NCBI RefSeq assembly: GCF_035582795.1
Contig: NC_134366.1
Coordinates: forward strand, 151,885,519-151,949,518
DNA from: Mycteria americana
Taxonomy: Eukaryota > Chordata > Aves > Ciconiiformes > Ciconiidae
Direction: 5' to 3'
DNA: 64,000 nt
The notes under the pieces are model-generated. The model worked only from the letters and a program-made list of their open reading frames with translations. It was not told the DNA's origin and did no database searches. Positions 23,334-35,026 of this stretch are shown piece by piece; positions within the stretch are counted from its first letter, which is position 1, and each line of letters opens with the position of its first letter. Position numbers and translations under genes: made by a program.

Positions 23334-23429
23334 TCACAGGTCCTCTTCTTTTATTTTCTCAAATACACAGTTGTCTTCATTTGGTCTAACCAAAAATCTT
23401 TTCCGTGATATAAAACCTGAATGAACTAC
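23334..23429 (-). CDS. SNX31: SNX31 coding exon 14 (last), C-terminal tail
   Basis: This exon encodes residues 404-434 and TGA (23334-23336), after an acceptor (cgctgcag). The product segment runs VVHSGFISRKRF to the end IKEEDL. It is the unstructured tail after the FERM-like module. The end NCVFEKIKEEDL closely resembles the C-terminus of mammalian SNX31 (VFGNIKEEDL) and the acidic ...EDL end of its paralogue SNX17, where the last residues bind the Retriever complex. The first part of the exon is less conserved. Confidence 0.93.
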   Translation of the reverse strand, partial: VVHSGFISRKRFLVRPNEDNCVFEKIKEEDL

Positions 23430-26129
23430 CTGCAGCGAAACAAATAAACAGTTAAAAGAGTATATGCATTTCAATAATTATAGATAGATACAAACATAAG
23501 CTAGAAAATCTGACATGATACTGTTCAGGTGCAGTGGTTGATATCCTTTTGTTGGCATTTCAGAGAGAACAGATTTTTTTCTGCTGGAATAGGACATAAG
23601 AACAGTTGTTTCTGCTCTTAAGGTTTATTGCAATGTACTAAATGTGGTGCAGATTGAATGGCAGTTCCAAATGTGCTAACACTGATGTTATTTGGCATTA
23701 TAGTGGCCACAAGGACATATGTACAGGTACTTTAACTGCCTACTAGGCCTTCTGAATTAGCTTGACTACTGTTAATCACACATTCTTAACTTTAACCATA
23801 ACACCTGCATAAATTATACCTTTCAACTCTACTTTTCCTCAGGGGTATCATGTACTGTCTGAAACTTCCTAACACCACATCATGCAGCAGGTATAAGCAG
23901 GCAAACTATAAGCATCCAAGGTACAAACAAGCAAACTATACCCTTACATTGCACGTACCTGCAGTTTTCTGTTGGACTAGGAAAATTTCTGGCAGATTTT
24001 TCTTCTGCCTCTTGCAACACAGTATTTTGATATATATGTAAAGTAAATGTCCTGAAAAAACCTTCTAAAAGTGTCCATCACAAAGCTATGGCAACCATGC
24101 TGCAATAACTAACATTAAGGTGTTAGGAAACTGGAACCAAATTTTGCATAGATTATCTCTGTAGAAGTTATTTCATACCTCTTTTTTTTCAAGATTTCTA
24201 AAAGATAACAGCAAAAGTGCCTAGATGCAGGCACATTCTACAGAACAGCCTCCACATCTGCAAAGTCCACCTATTGCATACTAGTTAAATAATTTTTATC
24301 TCAATTCAAAAGATTGTTCTTGATTTTCCTACTAAATCTTACTGCTGCACTAGATTTATCTATTCAAACAAGAATTTACAGGCTGTTATGCTGATCTACT
24401 AGTATCAGTATACTGCTACAGGATCGCAAAGAAAACCAAAGTTAAGTTTTTCTTCTCGTGAGTCAGCAGAAAATATTTGGCTTAAGTTTTCAGAATCTTT
24501 GGACAGCAGTCAGTTAAACTTTCCACCAACTTGGAGCAAAGACTTGTAAGACTCTTGGGGATACTAATGGCAAAAGTACTAAGACCCAACTCAAACAACA
24601 CTTTTTCAAATGAGAATGTGCAAAGATATACTTCTAATACATTTTTCAAGTGTCTTGCAAAGAGAAATAGAGGAATAGGAAAGGGAATTCTTGAGAACCT
24701 TAACATTGCAATCACAGCATTTAGAAGTTAGCTAAGCGTGGTTTAAGATTTTAGATTAATTGTCTGTCTAACACAGCTTGGTGCATGAAGACCTAAACCA
24801 GTTTAAACTTGCCATATAAAATGAGGCATAGTATGCCATACTATCACTGTTTAACACAACAGCATATCTTGACTTGCTTTAACAAACAACTCCATTCTAA
24901 TTATCAGCTGTAATTTTCTTAGTTCACCGAGTTTCATATCAGCAGCCAGACACTGCACCAGCAGGACACAGCTGATAAGCTCAGTGTTTTTATGTTGCCC
25001 TGTCCGAGGCTGCTCTCCTCTCAAAAATTCAGAGGGAGCATTCACAGCCCATCTTGCTCACAGTCGAGGAGGTATTTTAAAGTATGTTCAAGTCAGAACT
25101 ATTGCTTCAAGCCCAGAGTGCCATGCAACTTAGTCCTTCCTAAAGTTGTATCACAGTGAGGCCACTGAACCACATCCTTCAGTCTTCATCACAGATGCAA
25201 GCCTATTCAGAAAGGGTTGTCTCCCTTATTATCATTTGCAAGTTATTTGTGAATACTGAAGGCCGCACCTAAGCTAGAAGCTTGTCTCCAGCAGTGACAA
25301 GTACAGAGCACTTCAAAGAAAGGGGCAAGAAAACCCATCACACAGGTTAATGGATTTGCTTATTGAACAGCAGTTGGTGATTGGTTTTATGCTGTTTCTG
25401 AAGATATAGCAACATTACTTTTTTCTGAATTCAGATTAGATTTTGGTTTTCTTTTAGAAAAATTTCCCCTTTGGCCAATTGCACACTGTAATAGAGGTAT
25501 TTATTTTAATTCACTTTACATTATTCCCTTTCCATTTATTTATGATCTCATATTCAACAAATGACTTGGAAAAGCAACATCTTTTAGCCATTTAGCTATT
25601 CAGGAACTATTAGCTATGAATATTGATTCCAGCAAATGAACTTGGAATTACATCTTTTACATGATAGGAATGTATATGTATAGATACATAACATGACAAA
25701 TTTTGCAAATGGGTACAATTCCCAACTACAGGGAAAAAATGAATGCATAAACAATCCCAGTGCAGAATCCAAGTACAGGTCTGTAAACTACATCAGCAGC
25801 TGCATGTGGATATGCACACATGATCTCTGTATATATTCTGGCTTTCTGTAAACTTCAAATGTCTCATTCAGAAACACTTGCAAAAAGCAAGTAAAATGAA
25901 GCAAGTTGTCATTAAACCCATGAAACTAAAATAAAATTTTTATTCAGACATGTTTCTTGCCCTCTTCTTCCTTCCAAAATTCAAGTTTAGCTCCTTTTCC
26001 TACCCAAAGAAGTTCCCATTAAATTTCTTAGGAGTGTCCCTAACCAGAAAAACAGAGGTTGGGCTAAACACCACTAGCAAGCAAGACACACTGTATTTAC
26101 ATTTTAGAGACACTTTCTTACTCACTAAC
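23430..26129 (-). other. SNX31: SNX31 intron 13
   Basis: This 2.7-kb intron contains an imperfect 30-bp tandem duplication at 23891-23940 (gcaaactata shared). No recognised gene or clear transposon lies in it. Confidence 0.85.
23891..23940. repeat. Imperfect 30-bp tandem duplication
   Basis: Positions 23891-23910 and 23921-23940 match at 17 of 20 bases and share the exact end gcaaactata, with a 30-bp period. It is an older local duplication. Confidence 0.7.
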
Positions 26130-26186
26130 CTGCTTTGGTTGGATGCTGGATTTCTTACTATTTTTCATGGATTCAGGCATCTTGAT
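26130..26186 (-). CDS. SNX31: SNX31 coding exon 13
   Basis: This 57-nt exon encodes residues 385-403, IKMPESMKNSKKSSIQPKQ, a basic, Ser/Lys-rich linker between the FERM-like module and the acidic tail. The acceptor tatttaggag precedes 26186 and the donor is CAG|gttagt, which lacks the usual A at +3. The exon is frame-neutral, so skipping it would only shorten the linker. Human SNX31 has a comparable short Lys/Gln-rich segment here. Confidence 0.88.
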
Positions 26187-27233
26187 CTCCTAAATAGATT
26201 GAAAAATTTAAACTTACAATAAGCTTAAATGCTCCCCCGAGTACTCTAACAAAATACACTGAGCAAATCAGCACTCAGTTAAACCCAGCAGAAACAGAGC
26301 AGGAAGTGAACTGGCATATTTACCCTTCTCTCATAATTCTGTTTTAGTCCAAGCTACCCGAGTCCTGTCAACAGCTGAACAGTTAAGTAATGAATGCTCA
26401 TCTTCATAATTAAAGGTTAACTGTACTTCCATTACAAATAAACTTAGAATGAAAGAGATCAAATCTTTTCCAAAATTAGAATTAGTCTTTTCTTCTGAAT
26501 CACTTATAGTTTAAAAGCTGTGAAATAACATGCTGTTCATTGCCTCATTGCTCACTGTAACCAGCATGGGTCTAGAAGATCACACATGTTCCTTTCCTTT
26601 TTTCTCTTCAGAAGTTTTGAGTTAGCAGACATTCAAAGTCTTTAGATGTCACAAGGTTAAACAAAGGCATTATTAATGCTGGAAATTATTGTTAAAAATA
26701 ACAAGTATCTAAACATACTTTCATCCTTAAAGGCCTACACAAAAGACAGCAGAAGTATTTTAGCTACAAATCAGATTTTTATTTTATTAACACTTCTATT
26801 TAAAACCAAAAAGTTTCTCAGTGTGAATGTCACAGATCTCAAATTGGCCTAACATTGCAGCAGATGGAGGAAGCAAGTGAAGTGGTGAAAAAGTGAAAGC
26901 CAGAAATGGATACAACAGGGTAGTGCAGAACATTCAAAAATTATGCCATAGATACCCTTTATCATATGCAGCAAAAACTAAAGTCAAGGAGAGAGAATGC
27001 AAAACAGATTATTAAAACTGTGATGATAAACTATCTTTAACATTCAGAATATTATTTCAGTAAAACTAAGAAAAGATTTACTTTTTATTGAATTAATTCT
27101 GTACTGAAATGTTGAAACATACGAGATCCTTTTCCTCAGTGGGACTCCTCTCAGCACATTTGAAAGAATGATAGAGTAGCAGGCTTATTTCTTTTAAATA
27201 CAAATTCAGATACCAACATACACACATGCTCAC
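26187..27233 (-). other. SNX31: SNX31 intron 12
   Basis: This 1.0-kb AT-rich intron holds no recognised feature. Confidence 0.9.
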
Positions 27234-27311
27234 CATTTCTTGGCCTTCTTTGGCTGCCTTCATCATCTGTTCTGATATAATTTTCTTCAAGCAGCTACTG
27301 AGCAAAAAGGC
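27234..27311 (-). CDS. SNX31: SNX31 coding exon 12 (end of FERM F3-like lobe)
   Basis: This 78-nt exon encodes residues 359-384, AFLLSSCLKKIISEQMMKAA and six more. It is the C-terminal amphipathic helix of the F3 (PTB-like) lobe that packs next to the NPxY-cargo groove in SNX17-family proteins. The acceptor is cctctttag and the donor ATG|gtgagc. It matches human SNX31 (AFLLSSCLKKMISEKM) closely. Confidence 0.95.
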
Positions 27312-29153
27312 CTAAAGAGGATAAGCCAAAGAACATTCTGATTTCTTGTATTAAAAGATGTACTTGACTCTTCCATTCCTCCTCCACCAAAAAATTACAG
27401 TCCCTCACTACTGAACTATTACTTCTCTAATTCAGTTAATTTTACTCTGTGCTTAACATCCTTACAGTGCACCGAACTAACTGCAGTTGCTTAAAGCCCA
27501 CCCTCAGCATGACTAACCCTCATGCCACTGCTCAGAGTGGAGAATAAGAATTTTTATGACTGGTTTTGTGAGGCAAGTTATTCTCTCTAGTTGTCTGTGG
27601 CTCCTACCTTAAAGGCTGCCAAATTACACCAAAGGCTAAGTAAGGTTACTTGAATGTGGCACTATCAGCATCAAAACCGCTTCAACAAATGAAGCAAGCT
27701 GGAGTTCACAGGCACTCAGCACTACTGAAAAATCAAAGCCCTGGTGGTTTCACAAGATGGCCACAACCATTTGTAGACCAGCTCACAGTTGCATCTTGCA
27801 CAGCTAATATGAACAGAACAATACGCATGCATCCCACGTTAGGTATCTAGCAGAGGCACCTCAGAGAGCAGTAGAGTTGTTCTTAGACCTTATGCTGTCC
27901 AATGAGCATGTACAACTCCGTGGGATGATGCAGCCCAAATTAAGGTCTGAATTGCACCCTGGAGATGCACCTCACTGCTTACTCTCCAAAAGGAAGCATC
28001 TCAGGTAGGGCGTCAAGCACTGAGACATGTCTCAAAGACAAAATACCCTACAAGATCAGTGACCGGGTGGGGGGGTGATCTCTGACTAAGTTCCAAATCA
28101 TCCTGTCTTTCCATTTTCTGCCATGGGCTCTAGTATCAAATCCTTGTTTCTTCCACACAGTAGCACATTTCTGGCCTTTAGCTCTTCCTCACACTTCTGA
28201 GGAAAGTGGGACGCAGGTTTTCTAATCAACAAGTCACTACATCAAGCACAACCCTAATAAGTTTCACAGGAGAAATTAATACTGAGGTAAATCTAGGGTT
28301 TTTTTTGTTCTCCAACAGCAAAGAAACTAGAAAGCTTACTGCTTATGGCTCATGTTCTCATAAAACTTAAGCATGGCAGGAAATTAACACTTACTAAATA
28401 GCTGTGTGAACTGAATCATCACCCCAGAATTCAGAAGTCATGTGTGAGAAATTAAGCATTTTGATTTTACTTGAAAAATCCTGTCTGCTGCTGGGTGGGT
28501 CTCAGAGAAAAGCAAAGCAGTTTACTTGAATAACAGGCTCTATACTTTTTATAGAAGCTCTGTACCTAAACTGAGACTGGTGCTGTCTTTGATACTGCAG
28601 AGCCTAGATTATTGGCTAGGCAGCATAACCACAGATGGATGACTTGAATTCCTCGATACTTTTCTCTTTAAAAAGCTGCCTGAAAATAGTGGGAGGAATG
28701 GCACCCTATAAAAATCTTATTTAAGAATTATTTATATGTAAAAAAATATTTATGATGTCACATATTCACACCCTCCATTAACCTGTGTTAATATGGCTTA
28801 TATTTATATTTGAAGAATAGGATTTATTGTGGAAAATGGGAGCCCTTGACCTTAGGTGGGTCTGACCAATTAATGACTTTGGATACTTACCGAGTCCAGT
28901 AAATAAATTGCATCTCTCCATATTCCATCCCAGGCTTGCTGCTGAATGCTAGATATGTCTCTTCAATGGAAAAAAAAAATCTCTTCCCCTTATACTAGAA
29001 ACTCAAATGCTTTTCCCCAGATAACTCTGTCCCTGGGCTAATCTGCTTGAAAGCTGCACTCTGGTAGAGATGGACTAACCGCTTTTGAAGATCCCCTATG
29101 GCTATAAGATTACATTTTACTCTGATCCTTTCCTAAAAGGACTGAGAACTAAC
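27312..29153 (-). other. SNX31: SNX31 intron 11
   Basis: This 1.8-kb intron has ordinary AT-rich sequence with no recognised gene or repeat. Confidence 0.85.
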
Positions 29154-29249
29154 CTGTTTTGTGTACAAAATTATCCACTGCCATGTGCCTGAATCATTGT
29201 ACTCAAATCTGAGTTCCAGAGTGTCTTCTTCACCATCCTTTGTAGCACC
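29154..29249 (-). CDS. SNX31: SNX31 coding exon 11 (FERM F3-like lobe)
   Basis: This 96-nt exon encodes residues 327-358, GATKDGEEDTLELRFEY... to GTWQWIILYTKQ. The LELRFEY and WQWIILYTKQ stretches are beta strands of the PTB-like F3 lobe and match human SNX31 (LELRFQY, WQWFVIYTKQ). The acceptor is tttttttcag; the donor CAG|gttagt is weak. The exon is frame-neutral. Confidence 0.95.
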
Positions 29250-29759
29250 CTGAAAAAAACCCCCCCAAAACCCAACAACCAATGATCAGAAGAAACAGCT
29301 AAACAGCATTAAGGTATGCAGCCTTAAATCAGAATTAGTCAATCAGGTTCATTTTATACAGTATATAAATAAAACAGCTGAAGAGCTGTACTTCTCCTAG
29401 GGGAGGGAGCAAGTGGGATGTAGGAGAGGGGAGTCTTTACGAGCATAAAGCTGGCTAAAGCAGTTCTTTTGCTCCCACACAAAACTGCCAACTCTGCCTC
29501 CAACAGGAAAGGAAAGGGGCAGGTAAACTATGACATGCAATACCAGGGAAGGGAGAAAACATAGCAGAGTAAGGCTAGATGGTTTCTGCTGTAAAGGCTG
29601 CCAAGGAAATATGTTTCAGGATAGGTTTGGAGGGGAATATGGGCAGATGGGATGGATTTAAAGCAGTCCGCCTCTGTCTCCCAGACCTGCTCTTCCCTGA
29701 TAGCCTTAGTTTTCATGAAGGGAAAGTGAATTCAGATACAAAGTCAGTGAAGTACTTAC
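29250..29759 (-). other. SNX31: SNX31 intron 10
   Basis: This 510-bp intron shows no features beyond splice sites and short open frames without homology. Confidence 0.85.
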
Positions 29760-29963
29760 AAGAAAAGTAACCTGCCAACTTCTTAACCTGTTGATTTTAA
29801 AGCTGACCTCTTTGGTTTGGTTAGTAGGCAGTTTTATGCAGCAGTTAATCTCATTATTGCCAACATAGATGTCAGCTGAGCAGCCTTCTTCTGGATAGTC
29901 ACAAATGCAAGGATCAAGCCGTATGTATCCATAGAACTGCATTTCTCGAATCAGCTCCAGGAA
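29760..29963 (-). CDS. SNX31: SNX31 coding exon 10 (FERM F2/F3-like)
   Basis: This 204-nt exon, the largest of the gene, encodes residues 259-326: FLELIREMQFYGYIRLDPC, CDYPEEG, VGNNEINCCIKLP and SWQVTFL. The YGY..LDPC.CDYPE motif is diagnostic of the SNX17/SNX31 branch. Trp321 (in SWQVTFL) falls in the region that in SNX17 helps bind NPxY-type cargo tails such as integrin beta1; this assignment is from family knowledge. The acceptor is ggtgcag and the donor CTT|gtaagt. Confidence 0.96.
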
Positions 29964-30600
29964 CTGCACCAAAAAGACAGAACTAAAGTGATTTGCTGTA
30001 AAGGCAAGTGAAATCTAGTGATCTGAGGGGGGGGGGGGGAAGGGCTAAGACAAATCTTTCCGATTCCTAATACTGTTTCTCCTGGGAGGACACAGATTCA
30101 CCACATGTCAATGCTTGATTCAGAGAATAGCGCTCGCAGTCCAGACTTAGAGACTTGAGGGTTCTCCCCCCTTCCCCAGATATGATGAGCTGGGTCTTTT
30201 GGATGTTTATCAGATATGATGATGGGAAGAGATAAAGCTAACCAGTAAGAAATACTGAGAACAGCAGTCCCAGCAGTCTGAATTTCTATCTGATTTCCTA
30301 AACTGGATGACAAACCTTTGCACCTGAGTTTAGCAAAGACTAGGATTCACAATCAAAAACTTTGTGCTAGCTCTTGGGGTCCCAGTCATTCTGTTGGGAT
30401 ATTTTAAAATGCTAGCAGAGATGGAAACCTCCTTTTCTATTTGGTGGTTCAATACCTGACCAGGAGGTGGGAGACCTGGGTCTCTAGCTCAAACCACTCC
30501 ACAAAACCATACTCTGTTTTTAAAGTCACAGCCTCTAGTATCATTGCTTCAAAAACCACTCCTTTGATCTGTTTGTATTTTAAAAACAATATCATTTTAC
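29964..30600 (-). other. SNX31: SNX31 intron 9 with homopolymer
   Basis: This 0.6-kb intron contains a run of 13 Gs on the plus strand at 30027-30039 (poly-C in the transcript), about 64 bases upstream of the exon 10 acceptor. Nothing else is recognised. Confidence 0.85.
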
Positions 30601-30693
30601 CTTTGCTTTGTTTTCATTTTTTTGTAGAAATTTAAGTTCCTGCATCTGCCCTTCTGTTGGTTTAACCCAATTCCTCTTAACTTCCTGGATTGC
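30601..30693 (-). CDS. SNX31: SNX31 coding exon 9 (FERM F2-like)
   Basis: This 93-nt exon encodes residues 228-258, AIQEVKRNWVKPTEGQMQEL and onward, a helical part of the F2-like lobe equivalent to human AIQDIEKGWAKPTQAQRQKL. The acceptor is cttctaag and the donor AAG|gtaaaa. The exon is frame-neutral. Confidence 0.95.
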
Positions 30694-31226
30694 CTTAGAA
30701 GAATTTTTAAAAATAGCAAAAAAGTCAGCAAAAATGTATTTCCTTTCACACACAAACACTCCGAAACACACACACACAGAAAGCTTTTTATTAAACAAGG
30801 CCTTTGATTTTGGGACAAGTTCACTCTACACTGTTCTTTCCTCCTGAATTACTAATTTCCAAAGCTAGCACAACTCAACACACCTGCAGTTCAGAATTCA
30901 AAGGCTGTTATATCATGGCAGAGTGCCTACATATAGAGACATAGATACATACATACACTTGAAAATAGAGTGGGTGGACACCTAAATATGTCCTTTTTGT
31001 GCAATACTTTTCCCATGCAGAAAACACAGATGAGTTAGAATCTCTAGTACATGAGTTGGGGGGGTGGGGGAGAACATGATTAACAACAGCTATACCCAGC
31101 ACTTAGAAAAGCACAACAAAGCAGTGTTACACAGAACCTTTTACAAATGTTTCAAGAAATTGTATAAAAGATGAAATTAATGTGGGAAAACTAACTTTTA
31201 AAATTCTAAAGACCTTTCAGTTTTAC
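30694..31226 (-). other. SNX31: SNX31 intron 8
   Basis: This 0.53-kb intron has a short CA run (about 30767-30778) and a G-rich tract at about 31057-31071. No gene is seen. Confidence 0.85.
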
Positions 31227-31296
31227 CTGCATATATAGCAAATTCAGTGAAGCTCTACAATCCATCAGCAGTGTATCAAGAGAAGGATCCATATAC
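31227..31296 (-). CDS. SNX31: SNX31 coding exon 8 (FERM F2-like)
   Basis: This 70-nt exon starts with the last base of the Trp204 codon and encodes residues 205-227, YMDPSLDTLLMDCRASLNLL followed by YMQ, matching human YMAPSLDSVLMDCRVAVDLL. It is the first helix of the F2-like lobe. The acceptor is atggaaaag and the donor CAG|gtaaaa. Confidence 0.95.
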
Positions 31297-33180
31297 CTTT
31301 TCCATGCCAAGGGAAAAAAGTAATAAAATATGAGGATATGCTTCTAAATATGGCGTTTTGATTTTTCAGCTAAATATGATGGGAGCACAACCCAGAAAGA
31401 TCCCATTACTTACCAGAATAAAAGAGGAAAACCCCAAACCAAAAAACAGTTGTGCCCTTGAAGTGTGTACTATGCTCATTCTTTATACATTGTAGCAAAA
31501 CAGAAATAAACTAAAGTCAGGTTTTCCAATCTCTCCACTTTGATTTTGGTGGTACCAAACATAACAGTTACAATTTAGAACTAAAACTTTCCTCTTCCTA
31601 TCCTCAAACAACTCGGGGTTTGTCTACCTAACAGTTAAGACTCTCAGAGTATCCACTGCCATGCTGCAGTGCTGATATACGAGACCTAGCCTTAAGCTAG
31701 CTAGCTGCAGTACCAACTACTGTAGAACTGCTGCAGGATCAGATCAGTACAGCAGCAAAGCAGATTAAATATTCAGTTATCCAAGTGCCAAGCTGCAACA
31801 ACTAGCTTGAGCCATTTTATTTAAAAGCAGCTTGGGTAAGTCTACATGACAGTACAAACAGAGCAGCACAGGCTCCATAGCTGGTACGGCTGTATTACAG
31901 GTGATACGCCTCCTGCAGCACAGAACAACCCAAAGACTGCCATTTCCTATCTCTGTGCTTTGAAGCAGTGCTAGATGGAGAAGTATCTACTCAGACAGTC
32001 ACTTTGTCATGACTTAGTACCACGCAGTGCTTTCATTAGGCTGCTAGGTTCTCCAGTTTATAAGGGCACATATAGGGAAACAGAGAAAGCTTTGTAGAGG
32101 CCAAGGTCTAGCCCAGTAGATTTAAACCAGACAAATTACAAGCATCAAACAACAGATTTCTGTGTAGCTTCAAGCCAAGCAACCTTGCTGGCTGCCACCA
32201 AAAGGCATGGTCTGTTCTTCCTCTTCTGCTCCCAGCCACAGTCCTTGCTCTAGCATTCATCTGATGCAGCCAATGCAACACACTAAGCATGCAAAAATCT
32301 ATTCTCCTTTTTCTTTTTCATTGTGGGGAGAAGTAGACCAGACCACAACCACAGCAGCAAGCCACTAGACTGGCTCAGCTATACTGCCTAACTGCACCCT
32401 CAGGGCACTGTTTGACAAGTGGGACTTTGGCACCAGACTCCCTGTCCCCAGGGTTTATCCTCACCCACAAGTCAGCACAACTGTTTTCTGCACAGCAGAA
32501 GAGACTGGGGGACTGACCGAGGCCAAAAATAGGCCAGCAAAACCAAATTAAAAAATAAACGGCCAGCAACTTATTTTTAGGCCAAGTTAGCTCGCCAGTC
32601 CAGTTCACCATGTCTGCCCACATAGTTCTACCAGCAAAACTGAGGAGGAGCCCGAGGTGCGAGCAAATGAAAGGGGAAGAGCGCTCTGCTGCTTAAGCCA
32701 GGCCACTTACCAAAAGAAATGCTCAAGCTATAGCCTCAGGTATTTCGTGTATTAGTATAGAGAAATGAGCACTTTAGATAAAAAGTAATCCACCCCTGCC
32801 CAGAGCTGCAGCTTGCAACTCAGAACTCAAAGTTCTCTTCTATATTGTTTACAGGTATAGTCCCATTTGTGGTCACTGCATTATGCAGGTATAAAAATTG
32901 GGAGGCGAACAACCACAAAGCACCTCTCTATAGATTCTAAAAGAGAGAAGGAATAAATAGCCAGCTGCAGTAAAGGACACTTCAGGAAAACTAGAGTGAT
33001 AAAATTTAAAACACACAGAGCCACAGAAACCAGTCAATCCAATAACAAATTGGCCTCAGAGAAAAACAGTCAAGCTGCTGAGGCTTGAAGACTTTGTAAC
33101 TAAGTTATTCAAGGGATTTCTTTCTCTGTTTGTAGCAGTTTTCAGGCATCTTCGTAGTTTCTCTTAAGCTTCTTGCTCAC
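31297..33180 (-). other. SNX31: SNX31 intron 7
   Basis: This 1.9-kb intron includes a stretch at about 31620-31960 with repeat-like wording (ttaagactctcagag..., gggtaagtctacatgacagt) that could be an old transposon remnant, but I cannot name the family. No gene is recognised. Confidence 0.75.
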
Positions 33181-33268
33181 CACTTTCTGATCCCAAGCTT
33201 ACAGTGCAACTCTTTCATGCTCTGAAGACTCACATAAGGAAGTTCAAAGTCTGCCACTTTTTTCACCA
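33181..33268 (-). CDS. SNX31: SNX31 coding exon 7 (FERM F1-like)
   Basis: This 88-nt exon encodes residues 175 (split codon) to 204 (split Trp): VVKKVADFELPYVSLQSMKE, then LHCKLGIRKW. It matches human VVKKLADFELPYVSL...CKVGLRKW and ends the ubiquitin-like F1 lobe. The acceptor is cttttcccag and the donor GTG|gtgagc. Confidence 0.96.
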
Positions 33269-34935
33269 CTGGGAAAAGAAGAAAAACCACAGAGACATCT
33301 GGTGAAATCTAGTAAAATAGCCCAGCTACTTTCACATATCAGTTAGTGCTGATTAGCAATGTGCTTTTGGAGAAGAAAAAGAACTTAAATATAAATTCTG
33401 GCATAAAGTAAAGTGACAGGTTAGTTATCTTCCTCACTTCTCTGAGTCTAAACTTACATAGCTCTATATACTTACAGAATCTCTCTACTGCCTTAGACTA
33501 TGCTCTTATAGAATATCCTTCTCTCAAAACACAGCAAATGCAGAAACATCTATACTGCTTAAAAGGACATGTGGATGTAATCTTCCAGGACTGGTGCTTT
33601 TCTTGAACTGAACACCAGACAAGAACACTGTAACTAATGTACAGCAAGAAAAGCATGTCACTCTTCAGAGTTCACTACTTTCCTGTGCACTTTTTAAAAA
33701 TCATGTCTAAAAGGCCCAAACCTGTAAACATTTATTTCTAAGCCAATACCACAATTCACCAGAAAACTTAAACACGTGATTTTAAGCATGTGAGCATCTA
33801 AACATTTTTTGGAAGTGGACTGTGGGTTACATTTGGACTTGATGTATTGGTGAGGAATAGCAAAGATGCATAGAAATGGAATCCATTGAAAAACTTTTCT
33901 ATTCTCCTGTGTATCTAATTATACCGCAATACAAGGCAAAAATAAATCCATCTGCAACTGCAGTCGAAGAGTATATAAAATGTGTTATATCCATATACAT
34001 TTGAGACACAGTAACAGCCAGGGATTCTGCGTACTCAGAGATACCTTTCACAGCCAGAGAGAAGGGGGCAGGGGAACAATAAATAAAATAGATATAGACA
34101 GTAAAGTTCCTACCCCACTGAGTAAGCCCGAGTTTACTACTGGACCTTCATCTTGAAAAGGTTCAGAAAAGCAGTAACACCTTTATGCCAATGAGAAGAC
34201 TGAAAAAAGCTAAATGACTTGTCAAGGCCACACAGAGAGCCTGCAATGCTTAGCTTTACTCCAGTCAACAGCAAGACTCTGTTCGCTTCCCTGACGTGAC
34301 CTGAGCCTATCCCAGTCCCAGGCCTGGATCCAGCCTCATCCACGCACCTGCCCACATGGGAAACAGGACATCAGCAGACCAATGAGGACATAAAAGCCCC
34401 TTCACATTTTATGACCATAAAGAGACTCACAACCCTGATTTACAGCTTACTCAGTACCATCATGGTTAAACTTAAGTTTCTATCAGTTAAGAAAGGAAAC
34501 ATGTCATGATATAAAGGAAAGTAAGCCACAGACATTGTTTATAAATATAACAAAAGAGTTCCTGTCCCATTGTTAAACTCAGCATGTGATCTGTAAGCTA
34601 AGAACTGTTTTATGTAGGTATGGCCATCTGATTAAATGCCTACCCAGAAGTTCCCATGTGGTAAAGTTGCTACATGTCTTGTAAACTGAAATGGACATGA
34701 TGCTTGTATGTGAAAGTCTCACCCCTGCACCACACTATCTATTGCCATACTTTGTTCCCCACTACCACTCTTTCCAAGCCATGTGGGAAGAGGGCTTGAA
34801 GGGGTTTATCAGACAGGATAGGTCTTTCAGCCTAAGCAAGCTCATGCAAGCTCTATACAGACTCCAGGTTCAGTCATCGCAGCCAACAAAAAAAGATCCT
34901 AGGGAAGGCTAAGTTAAGCACCTTGCAAAACTTAC
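33269..34935 (-). other. SNX31: SNX31 intron 6
   Basis: This 1.7-kb intron contains a MIR-like SINE at about 34150-34300 (listed separately) and otherwise unremarkable DNA. Confidence 0.85.
34150..34300 (+). repeat. MIR-like SINE, plus orientation
   Basis: The core reads 'aatgagaagactgaaaaaag', then 'aaatgacttgtcaaggccac' and 'acagagagcctgcaat', then 'ttactccagtcaacagcaag'. This is the MIR arrangement gatgaggaaactgag / taacttgcccaaggtcacaca / gactccagagcc. Moderate divergence. Confidence 0.65.
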
Positions 34936-35026
34936 CAGAGAGAGCTCCGTCATCATGATCTTGAAAGAAAAATAAGCTAAAATATTTTATTAATTCTCTT
35001 GATAGCCCCATCTTGCATGATGTAAC
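34936..35026 (-). CDS. SNX31: SNX31 coding exon 6 (FERM F1-like)
   Basis: This 91-nt exon encodes residues 145-174, VTSCKMGLSRELIKYFSLFF and onward to DHDDGALS, equivalent to human VVSHKIGLCRELLGYFGLFL. It is the central helix of the F1 ubiquitin-like lobe. The acceptor is tttttaaag and the donor TG|gtaagt. It ends in phase 1. Confidence 0.95.

Noticed and set aside
30761-30778. CA repeat
   Set aside because: Only about six units and interrupted; too short to report as a microsatellite of note.
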